In this document: positions 17,433-27,891 of the stretch, piece after piece
Position numbering within the stretch: position 1 is the stretch's first letter
Layout: every line of letters starts with the position of its first letter
NCBI GenBank assembly: GCA_024280335.1
Contig: JAJRQI010000034.1
Coordinates: 235,060-299,059 of the forward strand
Length of the DNA stretch: 64,000 bases
From: Deltaproteobacteria bacterium
GTDB lineage: Bacteria; Desulfobacterota; Desulfuromonadia; Desulfuromonadales; Geopsychrobacteraceae
Direction of reading: 5' to 3'
Made by a program: the position numbers and the translations under genes
The notes under the pieces: generated by a model
Told to the model about the DNA's origin: nothing
Database searches by the model: none
What the model saw: the letters and a program-made list of their open reading frames with translations, nothing else

Positions 17433-17993
17433 TTACTGTTGTGCGGCTGGAAGTGATTTTAGGTGTTCCAGTTCAGTTCGTACCTGTGAAGCCCCCGGCC
17501 CACTCGGGTTCAGCGCCAGAAAACGCTCCCAGGCGTCTAGCGCCTTGGGTAGATCCTGGATGTCGTAACGATAGACAATCCCCAGGTTATAAAGGCTTTG
17601 CTGGTGATTCGGACTTACCTTGTTCGCCTTGGTAAAGTTTTCCACCGCCCGATCAAACCAGCCGAGGCGACGGAACATAACCCCCTGATCCGTCAAAACG
17701 TTAGCATCACTGCCGTTCAGCGCCAAGGCCTTATCGTAGGCATCGATCGCCTGCATCGGCTGGTCCGAATCAAAATAATTGTGCCCCAACTGCACCCAGG
17801 CGTTGCGATTGTTCGGCTCTCTGGCGACAACATCCTGCAACATTTTAATCTGCTGCGGATTATTGACCGTCGGTGCCGCAGCTGGTGCGGCTGAGGTTGC
17901 AGGAGAATTTTTTCTGGCATTGGTAAAAATAACCCCGACCAGTACTCCGACAACCAAAGCGATAACCACAAAAAGAATCGATTCTTTCTTCAT
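17433..17993 (-). CDS. Membrane-anchored tetratricopeptide repeat protein
   Basis: 186 residues from MKKESILFVV. GGAGG five nt upstream selects this ATG over the TTG one codon earlier. One N-terminal membrane helix (about 5-24) is followed by an Ala/Pro-rich linker and three to four TPRs (NAWVQLGHNYFDSDQPMQAI, then ANVLTDQGVMFRRLGWFDRA, then SLYNLGIVYRYDIQDLPKAL). TPRs mediate protein contacts. It is 15 nt downstream of secF, so a role at the translocon or in envelope assembly is possible but unproven. Confidence 0.8.
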   Translation of the reverse strand: MKKESILFVVIALVVGVLVGVIFTNARKNSPATSAAPAAAPTVNNPQQIKMLQDVVAREPNNRNAWVQLGHNYFDSDQPMQAIDAYDKALALNGSDANVLTDQGVMFRRLGWFDRAVENFTKANKVSPNHQQSLYNLGIVYRYDIQDLPKALDAWERFLALNPSGPGASQVRTELEHLKSLPAAQQ

Positions 17994-18011
17994 CAAATCC
18001 TCCAGAACAAC

Positions 18012-18920
18012 CTATTTAGCTTTTGCTGTTTTGCGCTCTTCCCAGTAGATCAGTAGCGGGCTGGCAACAAAGATCGAAGAATAGGTTCCGACCATAACCC
18101 CGATCAGCATGGCAAAAGCGAAGTTATGAATCACCCCGCCCCCCAGGACAAACAGGGCCAGGACCACCAACAAGGTCGTCCCGGAGGTCAGCAGAGTCCG
18201 AGAGAGGGTTTCATTGACGCTGCGATTGACCACGAAGGAAAAACTCTCTTTATGATGCTTGCCGAGGTTCTCGCGAATCCGGTCATAGACGATGATGGTA
18301 TCATTCAGTGAGTAGCCGATAATCGCCAGAAAAGCAGCAATGATCGGCAGATCGATTTCCTTGCCGAAGATACTGAACATGCCGAGCGTGATCAGCACAT
18401 CATGCGCCAGTGCAATAATGGCCCCGACCGCAAAACGAAACTCAAAACGCCAGGAGACATAAACCAGAATCCCCAGCATGGCGTAAAGGATCGCCTGCAA
18501 TCCTTTACTGCGCAAATCCTTACCGACCTGCGGCCCGACCATTTCGACTCGTCGGACATCAACGTTGCCCTTTTGGTAGGTCTGCTCCAGCGCCGCCAGG
18601 ATATGTGATGAAAAACCCTTCAGTTCGGCAGAGGTCTTTTCGACTCGAATCAGAAATTCAGACTGTCCGTCGCCAAAATGCTGGACCACGGGACTTCCCA
18701 GGTCGAGACCGGCGAGAGCTTTTTTAACTTCAGCCGCATCGGTCGGATTAGAAAATTGAACCTGCACCAGCGTTCCACCGACAAAATCGATCCCGTAATC
18801 GGGGCCTCCCTTGACGACCAACGAGGTCAGTCCAACCAGAATTAAAATGGCGGAAAATATCAGCGCCAGTTTGCGCTTACCAACAAAATCGATATTTGTA
18901 TCCGGCTTGATCAGCTGCAT
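18012..18920 (-). CDS. secF: Protein translocase subunit SecF
   Basis: 302 residues, six-helix RND-type membrane protein that with SecD uses the proton-motive force to help SecYEG export. The N-terminal helix is followed by the YGIDFVGGTL signature, a periplasmic domain, and membrane segments with AFLAIIGYSLNDTIIVYDRIREN and SRTLLTSGTTLLVV. GGAGG precedes the ATG. It is 13 nt downstream of secD. Confidence 0.96.
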   Translation of the reverse strand: MQLIKPDTNIDFVGKRKLALIFSAILILVGLTSLVVKGGPDYGIDFVGGTLVQVQFSNPTDAAEVKKALAGLDLGSPVVQHFGDGQSEFLIRVEKTSAELKGFSSHILAALEQTYQKGNVDVRRVEMVGPQVGKDLRSKGLQAILYAMLGILVYVSWRFEFRFAVGAIIALAHDVLITLGMFSIFGKEIDLPIIAAFLAIIGYSLNDTIIVYDRIRENLGKHHKESFSFVVNRSVNETLSRTLLTSGTTLLVVLALFVLGGGVIHNFAFAMLIGVMVGTYSSIFVASPLLIYWEERKTAKAK

Positions 18921-18933
18921 GCCGCCAGCCTCC

Positions 18934-20541
18934 TTATATACTCAGCCGCTTGACGTTGCGGCCATGCAGGAAAAAATCGAAGATCACCCGCGAAACAAAA
19001 ATCGCGGTAAACAATGAAGCGACAATACCGATCGACAGGGTAACAGCAAAGCCTTTGACCGGTCCGGTACCGAACTGGAACAGAACCAACGCCGCCAACA
19101 GGGTCGTCATATTGGCATCGATGATGGTCAAAAAAGCCTTACCGTAACCTGACGCCAGCGCCAGTTTCGGGGCCTTTCCAAGCCGTAATTCTTCGCGTAT
19201 TCGCTCAAAGATCAGCACGTTGGCGTCAACCGCCATCCCGACCGTCAATACGATGCCGGCCAAACCGGGCAGGGTCAAAGTAGCCCCGAACATGGAAAGT
19301 ATTGCCGAAATGAACAACAGATTCAGGCTCAGGGCAACGACCGCAACAACCCCTGAGATCTGATAATAGACAATCATCGCGATCACGACCAGCAGGCCGC
19401 CGACCAGAATCGATTTAATTCCCTTGTCGATGGAATCTTGACCAAGGGAGGGTCCAACCGTTCGGTTTTCGAGGATTTTTACCGGCGCCGGCAAAGAACC
19501 GGCACGCAAGACGATCGCCAGATCGGTCGCATCCTGCGAGGTGAAGGAGCCGGAAATCTGGGCACTGCCACCGGAAATCCGCTCACGGATCACCGGCGCG
19601 GAGTAGATGGTGTTATCGAGGACAATTGCCATCCGCTTGCCGACATTGGCCGCAGTCAGTTGATCAAAACGTTTAGCACCGACAGCATTAAAATCGATGG
19701 AAACATAAGGCTCGTTGAAACGGGTATCGATCCGCACGTTGGCATCCGAGAGCAGATCGCCGGTCAACACCGTTTTGGTGTTGACCACCAACGGAGTTTC
19801 AGTGACCACGCCGGTCGACGGATTGACATTACGCTCATAGAGTAACTGGGTGCCGGGCGGTAGCTTGCCAGCAATCGCATCCTGAACATTGGCCTGCTCG
19901 GCGACCATCTTGAATTCAAGCCGGGCAGTCTTACCGAGCAGGGAGATCGCCCGATCGGGATCTTCGACACCGGGCAGCTGAATCAGTATCCGATTGCCGC
20001 TCTGGCGCTGCAAGGTCGGCTCGCTGACACCGAACTGATCAACCCGGTTACGCATGGTTTCCAGTGCCTGGCGAACCGCGTAATCCTTGACATTGGCAAT
20101 CTCATTGTCACTCAACCGGTAATGCTTCTCGATGTAACCACCGGTTCCGGGGAAGGTTTCCGCCTCCAGCGAGGGGAAGGTCTCGGTCATCAGCACATCA
20201 ACCTTGGCTCCCTCCTCCTCGTCATAGACCAGGACCACCAGGCGGTCCCCCTGACGACGCTCAAGACGTTTGAAGATGATATCCTTCTCCCGCAATTGAG
20301 TTTCGGTCTGATCGATGATGGTATCGATACGGCTTTCGACCGCTTTATCAACATCAACCCCGAGGACCAGGTGCATTCCCCCTTGCAGGTCGAGCCCGAG
20401 ATGGATCGGGTCGACGCTATCCAGCCACCACTGGGGCAGGCTGTCGCGCATAAGGGTTGGAGCCAGTGAAAAGAGTGCCAGGACCAGACAAAACAGGACC
20501 AGCGCACCCCGGTATTTTAGACTATTGGACATCTGCGTCAT
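18934..20541 (-). CDS. secD: Protein translocase subunit SecD
   Basis: 535 residues from MTQMSNSLKYRG. It has an N-terminal helix, the LGLDLQGGMHLVLGVD signature, a large periplasmic P1 domain, and five C-terminal helices with LTVGMAVDANVLIFERIREE. AAGGG lies 4-5 nt before the ATG at 20541; the Met three codons later is an alternative, and the frame extension to 20598 is not supported. It forms the yajC-secD-secF operon. Confidence 0.96.
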   Translation of the reverse strand: MTQMSNSLKYRGALVLFCLVLALFSLAPTLMRDSLPQWWLDSVDPIHLGLDLQGGMHLVLGVDVDKAVESRIDTIIDQTETQLREKDIIFKRLERRQGDRLVVLVYDEEEGAKVDVLMTETFPSLEAETFPGTGGYIEKHYRLSDNEIANVKDYAVRQALETMRNRVDQFGVSEPTLQRQSGNRILIQLPGVEDPDRAISLLGKTARLEFKMVAEQANVQDAIAGKLPPGTQLLYERNVNPSTGVVTETPLVVNTKTVLTGDLLSDANVRIDTRFNEPYVSIDFNAVGAKRFDQLTAANVGKRMAIVLDNTIYSAPVIRERISGGSAQISGSFTSQDATDLAIVLRAGSLPAPVKILENRTVGPSLGQDSIDKGIKSILVGGLLVVIAMIVYYQISGVVAVVALSLNLLFISAILSMFGATLTLPGLAGIVLTVGMAVDANVLIFERIREELRLGKAPKLALASGYGKAFLTIIDANMTTLLAALVLFQFGTGPVKGFAVTLSIGIVASLFTAIFVSRVIFDFFLHGRNVKRLSI

Positions 20542-20604
20542 ATCTCCCTTTGGACATTCAACGGCAAGCCCTTGGGCGAGCCGTTTAAACGCAATCATTC
20601 GCGA

Positions 20605-20910
20605 TTACTTTTTAACTTCAGTAATCGCAGAACGGTTCATCTTGACTTTGACGCCGGTTGCCACTTCAACAGTGACCGTGGTTTCCTCAACTGCAGCGAT
20701 CTTGCCGTGGAGACCACCGGCCGTGATCACCTGATCTCCGGCCGAAAGCGCTGAAACCAGTTCCTTGTGCTGCTTGGCGCGCTTCTGCTGCGGGCGGATC
20801 AGCAAAAAATAGAAAATGGCGAACATCGCCACCAACATAATGATCCCTTCGTAACCACCCTGCTGCCCGCCGGCGGACTGTCCTGCCATGGCAAATGCTT
20901 CTGATACCAT
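20605..20910 (-). CDS. yajC: Preprotein translocase accessory subunit YajC
   Basis: 101 residues. A single membrane helix (IIMLVAMFAIFYFLLIRPQQ, with the family hallmark FYFLLIRPQ) is followed by a small cytoplasmic beta domain (LSAGDQVITAGGLHGKI). YajC associates with SecDF. GGAGG six nt before the ATG fixes the start. It lies upstream of secD as in most bacteria. Confidence 0.96.
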   Translation of the reverse strand: MVSEAFAMAGQSAGGQQGGYEGIIMLVAMFAIFYFLLIRPQQKRAKQHKELVSALSAGDQVITAGGLHGKIAAVEETTVTVEVATGVKVKMNRSAITEVKK

Positions 20911-20977
20911 TTTGTTCCTCCTTGATAAAGTGTGTCAGGCACATGCTGTGCGCCCGATAATTTGCATTTTTCAGATG

Positions 20978-22102
<1,125 letters not shown>

Positions 22103-23137
22103 CTATAAAATCAACATGCAGTCGCCGTAACTGAAAAAACGGAACCGCTCGGCAACTGCCTGCCGGTAGGCCGATAACACAAATTCGCGCCCGGCGAATG
22201 CCGAAATCAGCATCAGCAGCGTCGACTTCGGCAGATGAAAATTCGTGATCAGAGCATCCACTAGTTTGAAGCGATAGCCCGGATAGATAAAGATCTCGCT
22301 CTCACCACTGCCCGCCTGTAAACGGTCGGCGCTAGTTGCCGCCGTTTCCAACGCCCTGGCACTGGTTGTCCCTAAGGCAAAAACCCTGCGCCCGGTGTCC
22401 CGCGCCTGATTGACAGCATCCGCGGTCGCCTGTGGGATCGAGTAAAGTTCCGCATGCATCTTGTGCTCGCGGATATTTTCTACCCGCACCGGCAGGAAGG
22501 TTCCCAACCCCACATGCAGGGTCAGCGGTGCAATCACAACCCCGGCTGTGCGCAATTTCTGCAGAATCTCTGCGGTAAAGTGCAAACCGGCAGTGGGTGC
22601 CGCAACCGCGCCGTTTTCACGCGCAAAAACAGTTTGATAGCGAGAACGATCCGCTTCCCGATCTTCCCGCTTGATATAAGGCGGTAGCGGCAGATGGCCG
22701 ATTTCTTCCACCCGCTGCATAAAGTCACCGCAACCATGGAAACGAACCTTGCGGTACGGCGCTTCTGCCTCGCCCAGAATCTCAGCGGTAAGATCATCGG
22801 CCAGCGTAACCAGGGTTCCCGGTCGCGGCGACTTGGAGCTTTTCGTCAGACAGAGCCACTCTTCGGCAGCAGCAGTTGCGATCCGCCGAACCAGAAAAAT
22901 CTCTATTTTCCCGCCACTACTCTTCTGCCCCAGCAGTCGTGCGGGAATCACCCGCGTATCGTTAACAACCAGAACATCGCCGGGGCTGAAACAACCCGGA
23001 ATATCTGCAAACAGTTGCGCACGAACCGAGCGGTCCCGGCGATCCAGACACATCAAACGGGAAGCATCCCGTGTAGCAGCCGGTTGCTGGGCAATCAACT
23101 CATCCGGGAGTGAAAAATTGAAATCTTCTAAGCGCAT
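22103..23137 (-). CDS. queA: S-adenosylmethionine:tRNA ribosyltransferase-isomerase
   Basis: 344 residues from MRLEDFNFSLPDELIAQ. It transfers and isomerises the ribosyl moiety of SAM onto preQ1-tRNA, giving epoxyqueuosine. Blocks visible: DELIAQQPAATRDASRL, FHGCGDF-like, GAVAAPTAGLHFT and TNFHLPKSTLLML. The longer frame starting at 23173 adds 12 residues without family support. It is followed by tgt, so consecutive queuosine steps are coupled. Confidence 0.95.
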   Translation of the reverse strand: MRLEDFNFSLPDELIAQQPAATRDASRLMCLDRRDRSVRAQLFADIPGCFSPGDVLVVNDTRVIPARLLGQKSSGGKIEIFLVRRIATAAAEEWLCLTKSSKSPRPGTLVTLADDLTAEILGEAEAPYRKVRFHGCGDFMQRVEEIGHLPLPPYIKREDREADRSRYQTVFARENGAVAAPTAGLHFTAEILQKLRTAGVVIAPLTLHVGLGTFLPVRVENIREHKMHAELYSIPQATADAVNQARDTGRRVFALGTTSARALETAATSADRLQAGSGESEIFIYPGYRFKLVDALITNFHLPKSTLLMLISAFAGREFVLSAYRQAVAERFRFFSYGDCMLIL

Positions 23138-23508
23138 CAACCCTGTTCCAAAACGTGTAAAATACAGCGACACAGAAAATCACAGAACCTCCCCTAAAGT
23201 CAAATAATTTTGACCTATTCCAGCCGCCGTGACGACGAAAACATTTATTTGATTTCATAAATTCAAACCGTTATATTGCCGCTGGAAATGGCTTGCAAGT
23301 TGCAAAAGGTCCAGCGACGGGGGATGGTAACAGAGCACAGGCTTCATTTGAACTGACTAACCAGCTAGAACTTGTTGATTTTGACAGGCGGTGGAAATTC
23401 GATTCCATCACTCGTTTCGTCAAACGGTCATAGCCAACAGTTCGAGTAGCGCCATTTGGCACTTCGTTGTCCGTGTTTTGACGAAGAACAAAAAGGTTTT
23501 AGTCGCCG
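23138..23508. other. Divergent intergenic region, no gene recognised
   Basis: 371 nt between queA (minus) and the HD-GYP sensor (plus). It must hold promoters for both. I see a TTGACT-like -35 for queA near 23195-23200 and a poor sigma54-like TTGGCAC at 23456-23462 for the sensor. I find no c-di-GMP riboswitch core and no protein-coding frame of known family. Confidence 0.4.
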
Positions 23509-25548
23509 ATGAACTCCCTCAAAATAAAAATACTGGGGATTACCATCCTGATCACCATCGCTGCCGTTGCTGCCGCGACCTGGCACAATATGCGGACGCA
23601 GAACCTGATGGTCAAACAGATGGCGACACAAAACGGTCGAATCATCGCCCAAGCCATTCATAATAGTATCATCACGGCGATGCAGACCGGCTGTGACTAC
23701 GAAGTCATCAATATTCTCAAAAAAATCGATTCGGAACCGACGATCAGCTCACCGCGCATATTTGATGAGAATGGTCGAATTCTGGTCTCGACCGACCCGC
23801 AGGAGGTCGGCCAAACGGTTGCCGCATTAGACCTGATCACCTTTCGCAACAACCCGGAAGGTTTTTCACAATCGTCAAAAGATGGGGCCAGTTACGTCTC
23901 CACCCTGCCGATCAAAAACCAGCCACGCTGTCACGGCTGCCACAATCCACAAAAAGAGTTACTGGGAATCTTCAACGTCAAGCTGACGCTGAGCGCACTG
24001 CAAAACCTGAAACAGGAGGGGCAAAAAGCCAATCTCGCCTCATCCTTTTCCTTGCTGGTGATCCTGGTTGCCAGCCTGATAAGCTTTATTCTTTACTACG
24101 TCGATACACCGATCCGCAAACTGATCTCGGCCATGACAGAGTTTGAGCAGGGCAACTTCAGTGCGGCCAATGCCTCGATCCAAAACTCGCGGGAGATGTC
24201 GCTGCTGGCAGAAAAGTATAACCGGATGGTCGATCGGTTAAAAAAACTGCTTGACTCTACGGTTCACTTTGAACGTGAACTGGCGGTTAATCGGGAAAAA
24301 CTGCGGCATAAAGATAAAATCGCCAGCATGAATCTGACATTGGAAGATCGCCTGAACGAGATCGAACAGCTGAATATCAATCTGGAAGAGCGGGTTGAAG
24401 AAGTTGAAGATGCGAACTTCAAAATTGCCGACCTGGCAAGCGAACTTGAAGATCGCAATACCAATTTGGCAGATGCGGTAAAACGCTTGTCATCGCTCTA
24501 CGAAATGGGTCTGGTGATCAACTCGACGATGGATCTGAAAAACCTCTTCAGTCTGCTGCTCCGTAAAGCTCTCGACTCGCTGGGTGCGGATATCGGCTAC
24601 GTCCTCCTCTACGATAAAAATATCGGTAAATTGACAATTGGTGATGCTATCGGTATCCCGGTTGCCAGCTACGATCCACAGATGGAAATCCCTCTCAATC
24701 CGGGTGGCGCATCTCACTGGGTGATCGAAAACCGCGCGCCGCTGCTGATCCAGAAAATCGATAATGAACCGAATTCCTCCCGCATGAGTCGGCTCGGGTT
24801 TGCCCGCGAGTCGATCATCTGTGCTCCGCTGATTGTCTGTGATGAAATGTTCGGCACGATTACTATCGCCAACAAACCGGACGGCTCGCCATTCTACGAA
24901 CAGGACCTGGAGCTGCTCTCAACCATCGCCGCCCAGGCTAGCGTCGCGATCAAAAATGCCGGCCTTTACGAAGAGCAGCAGGATACCTACCTGAACACCG
25001 TCCAGGCGCTGGTGTCGGCGATTGAGGCCAGCGACCCCTACACTCGGGGCCATTCCGAACGGGTAACCCGTTACTCTCTGGACCTGGCGACCAAGCTGAA
25101 CCTCGATGAATCTGCCTTTAAGGAGCTGGAACAGGCCGCGATCCTCCACGATATCGGCAAAATCGGCATCGATGATTCCTTACTGCACAAAGTTGATGAG
25201 CTTTCACTCAACGATATTGACCGCTTACACCAGCATCCGTTGATCGGCATGCACATTCTCGGTCCGATCCATTTCATGGCGCACGTCCGCGAAATCATCG
25301 GCCAGCACCACGAACGCTTCGATGGTACCGGCTATCCGCTGGGGATCAGCGGGGACAAACTGCTGCTGGAGGCGAAAATCCTCTCCGTCACCGACAGCTT
25401 TGATGCCATGACCTCTGACCGCCCGTATCGCAAGGCAATGCCGACAGAGGTCGCCCTCAGTGAAATTGCCAACCACAGCAGCAGTCAATTCGACCCGGTC
25501 GTTGCCAACGCCTTCATTGAACTGATCAAATCCAACCCGCCAAGCTGA
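23509..25548 (+). CDS. Membrane sensor: periplasmic CxxCH domain, HAMP, GAF, HD-GYP phosphodiesterase
   Basis: 679 residues. Order: membrane helix (~6-24); periplasmic sensor (~25-178) with one c-type heme motif CHGCH at 141-145; second helix (~179-197); HAMP (~197-250); coiled coil (~250-325); GAF (~340-480); and HD-GYP (~490-670). The HD-GYP signatures ILHDIGKIGID, HPLIGMHILG, QHHERFDGTGYP and SVTDSFDAMTSDRPYR are complete, so c-di-GMP hydrolysis is expected. The heme motif suggests control by redox state or a gas ligand, as in heme sensors of Geobacter. It stands alone, convergent with the next cluster. Confidence 0.9.
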   Translation: MNSLKIKILGITILITIAAVAAATWHNMRTQNLMVKQMATQNGRIIAQAIHNSIITAMQTGCDYEVINILKKIDSEPTISSPRIFDENGRILVSTDPQEVGQTVAALDLITFRNNPEGFSQSSKDGASYVSTLPIKNQPRCHGCHNPQKELLGIFNVKLTLSALQNLKQEGQKANLASSFSLLVILVASLISFILYYVDTPIRKLISAMTEFEQGNFSAANASIQNSREMSLLAEKYNRMVDRLKKLLDSTVHFERELAVNREKLRHKDKIASMNLTLEDRLNEIEQLNINLEERVEEVEDANFKIADLASELEDRNTNLADAVKRLSSLYEMGLVINSTMDLKNLFSLLLRKALDSLGADIGYVLLYDKNIGKLTIGDAIGIPVASYDPQMEIPLNPGGASHWVIENRAPLLIQKIDNEPNSSRMSRLGFARESIICAPLIVCDEMFGTITIANKPDGSPFYEQDLELLSTIAAQASVAIKNAGLYEEQQDTYLNTVQALVSAIEASDPYTRGHSERVTRYSLDLATKLNLDESAFKELEQAAILHDIGKIGIDDSLLHKVDELSLNDIDRLHQHPLIGMHILGPIHFMAHVREIIGQHHERFDGTGYPLGISGDKLLLEAKILSVTDSFDAMTSDRPYRKAMPTEVALSEIANHSSSQFDPVVANAFIELIKSNPPS

Positions 25549-25726
25549 CGGGTCCCACCGATGCTGAATAAATTTCGCTATTCACACCAAAAAACTGAGC
25601 AGAAACAAATCGGTTGACCCTCGACGAACATCAGGCGGAACGCAACAACCCGAAAAGCATGAAAAGGCCGGCACCCGTTGCGGACACCAACCCTTTTTTT
25701 GCTCTGTACTCAGTGAGAGATTGATT

Positions 25727-26512
25727 CTATTCGATCTTGGAAATCGTCCGCTCACCAAGGATTACCAACTCGCCGCGCTCCAGCCCTAACGCCAGGACCT
25801 TCATGACCTGATCCTGATAAGTACTCGATTGATATTTCTGGCGAAACATAATCTCGGCCCTGCTCCCTTCTTCGGAGACAACCTTGATCTTGGAAACGGT
25901 GATCTTGATCGATTTTGGCCGGGTCAGGCGCAGCTGACGTTGTTTGACCCATTCCTCTCTGCTGAGCCCACCTTCCGGTTGGTACTGCTGGCCGTAACAC
26001 GCAAGGTATGCATCAACATCCTGAGCCGACCAGGCGCTGGCCCACTTATTCAAGATCGGTAGATAGACCGCCTCTGCCGTCTCGATCATGCAGCGCGCCT
26101 GAAAATTGAACTCTTTGCGGTCAAACATATAATCTTTGCCATCGACAAAGCTCACGCCCCAAACCTGATCCGGTTGCTGCTCCTCACGACTCAAGGTCCA
26201 GTAAACCTCAGCCTGCGATCCGGGGAAAACCTTCTCATCCAGCAACGAGCTGCCACCAGTGTCAGCGATCAGAGTTTTCAACTCATCCCGAAACGGCAAT
26301 CGCCAACCGCGGGCGCCGGCCAGATCCAACTGGTTACAAAAACGAACCGCTTCCAGCCAAGGCATTCTTCCCGAAGGTTCCTGCTGCCAGATCAGCCCGC
26401 TGTGTTGATCGAGAACCGTTCCGTCCCCTCGCTCCGACAAGGTTGCGGCCCTCAGGTCGGCAGTTGTCAGGACCATCAACAAACCACATAGTGCTATCCT
26501 ATAACGGTACAT
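25727..26512 (-). CDS. Secreted DUF1566 protein with C-terminal NTF2/Csd6-like domain
   Basis: 261 residues. Signal peptide about 1-22. A DUF1566 (Lcl C-terminal-like) domain spans about 30-143 with SGLIWQQEPSGRMPWLEA, FCNQLDLAGARGWRLPFRDE and a late aromatic/Cys pair. The last ~110 residues (from LNKWASAWSAQDVDAYLACY) match the C-terminal domains of the two upstream proteins almost word for word (AWSAQDV, RQLRLTRPK). I infer an NTF2-like fold like that of Csd6-type enzymes. It starts 29 nt after the transpeptidase-like gene stop. Exact function unknown. Confidence 0.72.
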   Translation of the reverse strand: MYRYRIALCGLLMVLTTADLRAATLSERGDGTVLDQHSGLIWQQEPSGRMPWLEAVRFCNQLDLAGARGWRLPFRDELKTLIADTGGSSLLDEKVFPGSQAEVYWTLSREEQQPDQVWGVSFVDGKDYMFDRKEFNFQARCMIETAEAVYLPILNKWASAWSAQDVDAYLACYGQQYQPEGGLSREEWVKQRQLRLTRPKSIKITVSKIKVVSEEGSRAEIMFRQKYQSSTYQDQVMKVLALGLERGELVILGERTISKIE

Positions 26513-26541
26513 TTCAGTTGCATCCTCCCGGCATCAATTGA

Positions 26542-27891
26542 CTACTGGCGCCCTTCATAAAGAACCTTCCAACGTCCCTGTTCCTTGACCATATAGAGAC
26601 GCTTGCGCATATCACCATTGTAATTGTTCGATCGATATTGCTGGACAAAGTTGGCGACCACCATCTGCGTACCCTCGCCCACAGTCGGGTAGGCAAACAA
26701 CGAAATCTCTGACAGATCGATTTTCTGAAATTTTTTACCCGCAAACACCCGCTTCTTGTGTCGGCCCCAACTGCGACTGTCATGGCCCTTGGCCCAGAAA
26801 TCTGCGGAATACATCTGCAGATACGCCTTGAGGTCAGCCCGCTCCCAACTTTGCCGCCAATGTTCCAGCGTTGCCTGAACCTCGATATTTTTATCCAGCC
26901 ATTCGCGACTGGATACCCAGGCGACCTGTTCACTGATAATAACCGGCGTGCGACCGATCTCAACATATTGACCGATACGGCTGAATTCTTCGTTAGTCAG
27001 CACCACACAACCCTCGGTATCGAGCGGCGGGCGGCTGTAGAATTCCTTGTCGGTACCGTGCAGCCAGATACCGTTGCCGGTTTTGCGCAGGTGACGGTCA
27101 AATTCGTTCGGATAATTTACCGGGAACGCCCCGCTGCCATAAAGCGGCGGCAACTTTTCATCCGGCAGATAGCTGGTGACAAAATAGACGCCGTTCGGGG
27201 TGCGCAGATCGCCTTCTTTGAATTTATCCCCGGTACTTTTCCCCAGAACGATGTAATAGTCATCCACCAGTTCCGGTGGCAAGCCGGGGCCCAGATTGCG
27301 ATAGACATAAAGCCGGTTTTTGCTCTTGTCGACCACCAGGGCGTATTCAGTAGCAGAACTCAGGCTGAGCAGCGCCCTGGGCACCTCAACGCCGTCAACC
27401 AAAGTCAGATAGCCCTGCAGCCTGGCCCGGGCCTCAAGACGCAACTGCTCGACCTGTTGTTCCTTATCGCTATCGAGCCTTTGTAACAAGGCACTTTCGC
27501 CGATCGATGCAACCAGGTCGAAGCGAGCCAGCAGCAGGTCACCAAGTACCAAGTGCGCCAACTGAAACTTTGGCGCCCGCTTGGTCAACTCCTGCAGTTC
27601 AGTTACGGCAGCACTTAAACGCGCCCCCTGAAACAACAACAAGCTTTTCAGCAGGCTGGCCTCATAATCATCCGGATTCTTTTTTAAACGCGCCTCCAGA
27701 TGCTGCCAGAAGGTCAGCTGTCGATCATCGAGCGTCAAAAGCCAGTCAGCGCCGGAGAAGTTCTCATCAACCAGCGACTGCTGTAACGGAGCGACTTTCT
27801 CCTTTTGTGACCAGAGCGCACGGACCTTGACACCGGTAAACCCGAGCAGAATCAGAATCAAAGCCGCTGTCAGCAAACGCCGTCCCATCAA
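26542..27891 (-). CDS. Csd6-like L,D-transpeptidase/carboxypeptidase-fold protein
   Basis: 449 residues. N-terminal membrane anchor or signal (~6-22); helical region (~35-165); YkuD domain (~181-320); C-terminal NTF2-like domain (~335-449). The YkuD active-site motif is present as WLHGT (His ~278) and TEGCVVL (Cys ~295), with Glu where most L,D-transpeptidases have His (SHGC). The three-part layout is that of Helicobacter Csd6 and Campylobacter Pgp2, which trim peptidoglycan stem peptides and set cell shape. I infer a peptidoglycan-modifying enzyme. It overlaps the upstream gene by four nt (ATGA). Confidence 0.78.
   Translation of the reverse strand: MMGRRLLTAALILILLGFTGVKVRALWSQKEKVAPLQQSLVDENFSGADWLLTLDDRQLTFWQHLEARLKKNPDDYEASLLKSLLLFQGARLSAAVTELQELTKRAPKFQLAHLVLGDLLLARFDLVASIGESALLQRLDSDKEQQVEQLRLEARARLQGYLTLVDGVEVPRALLSLSSATEYALVVDKSKNRLYVYRNLGPGLPPELVDDYYIVLGKSTGDKFKEGDLRTPNGVYFVTSYLPDEKLPPLYGSGAFPVNYPNEFDRHLRKTGNGIWLHGTDKEFYSRPPLDTEGCVVLTNEEFSRIGQYVEIGRTPVIISEQVAWVSSREWLDKNIEVQATLEHWRQSWERADLKAYLQMYSADFWAKGHDSRSWGRHKKRVFAGKKFQKIDLSEISLFAYPTVGEGTQMVVANFVQQYRSNNYNGDMRKRLYMVKEQGRWKVLYEGRQ

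Noticed and set aside
23456..23471. Sigma54 promoter for the HD-GYP gene
   Set aside because: TTGGCAC is good, but the -12 element lacks the GC dinucleotide at the required spacing.
23138..23508. c-di-GMP riboswitch upstream of the HD-GYP gene
   Set aside because: No GEMM-type conserved core could be found in this gap.
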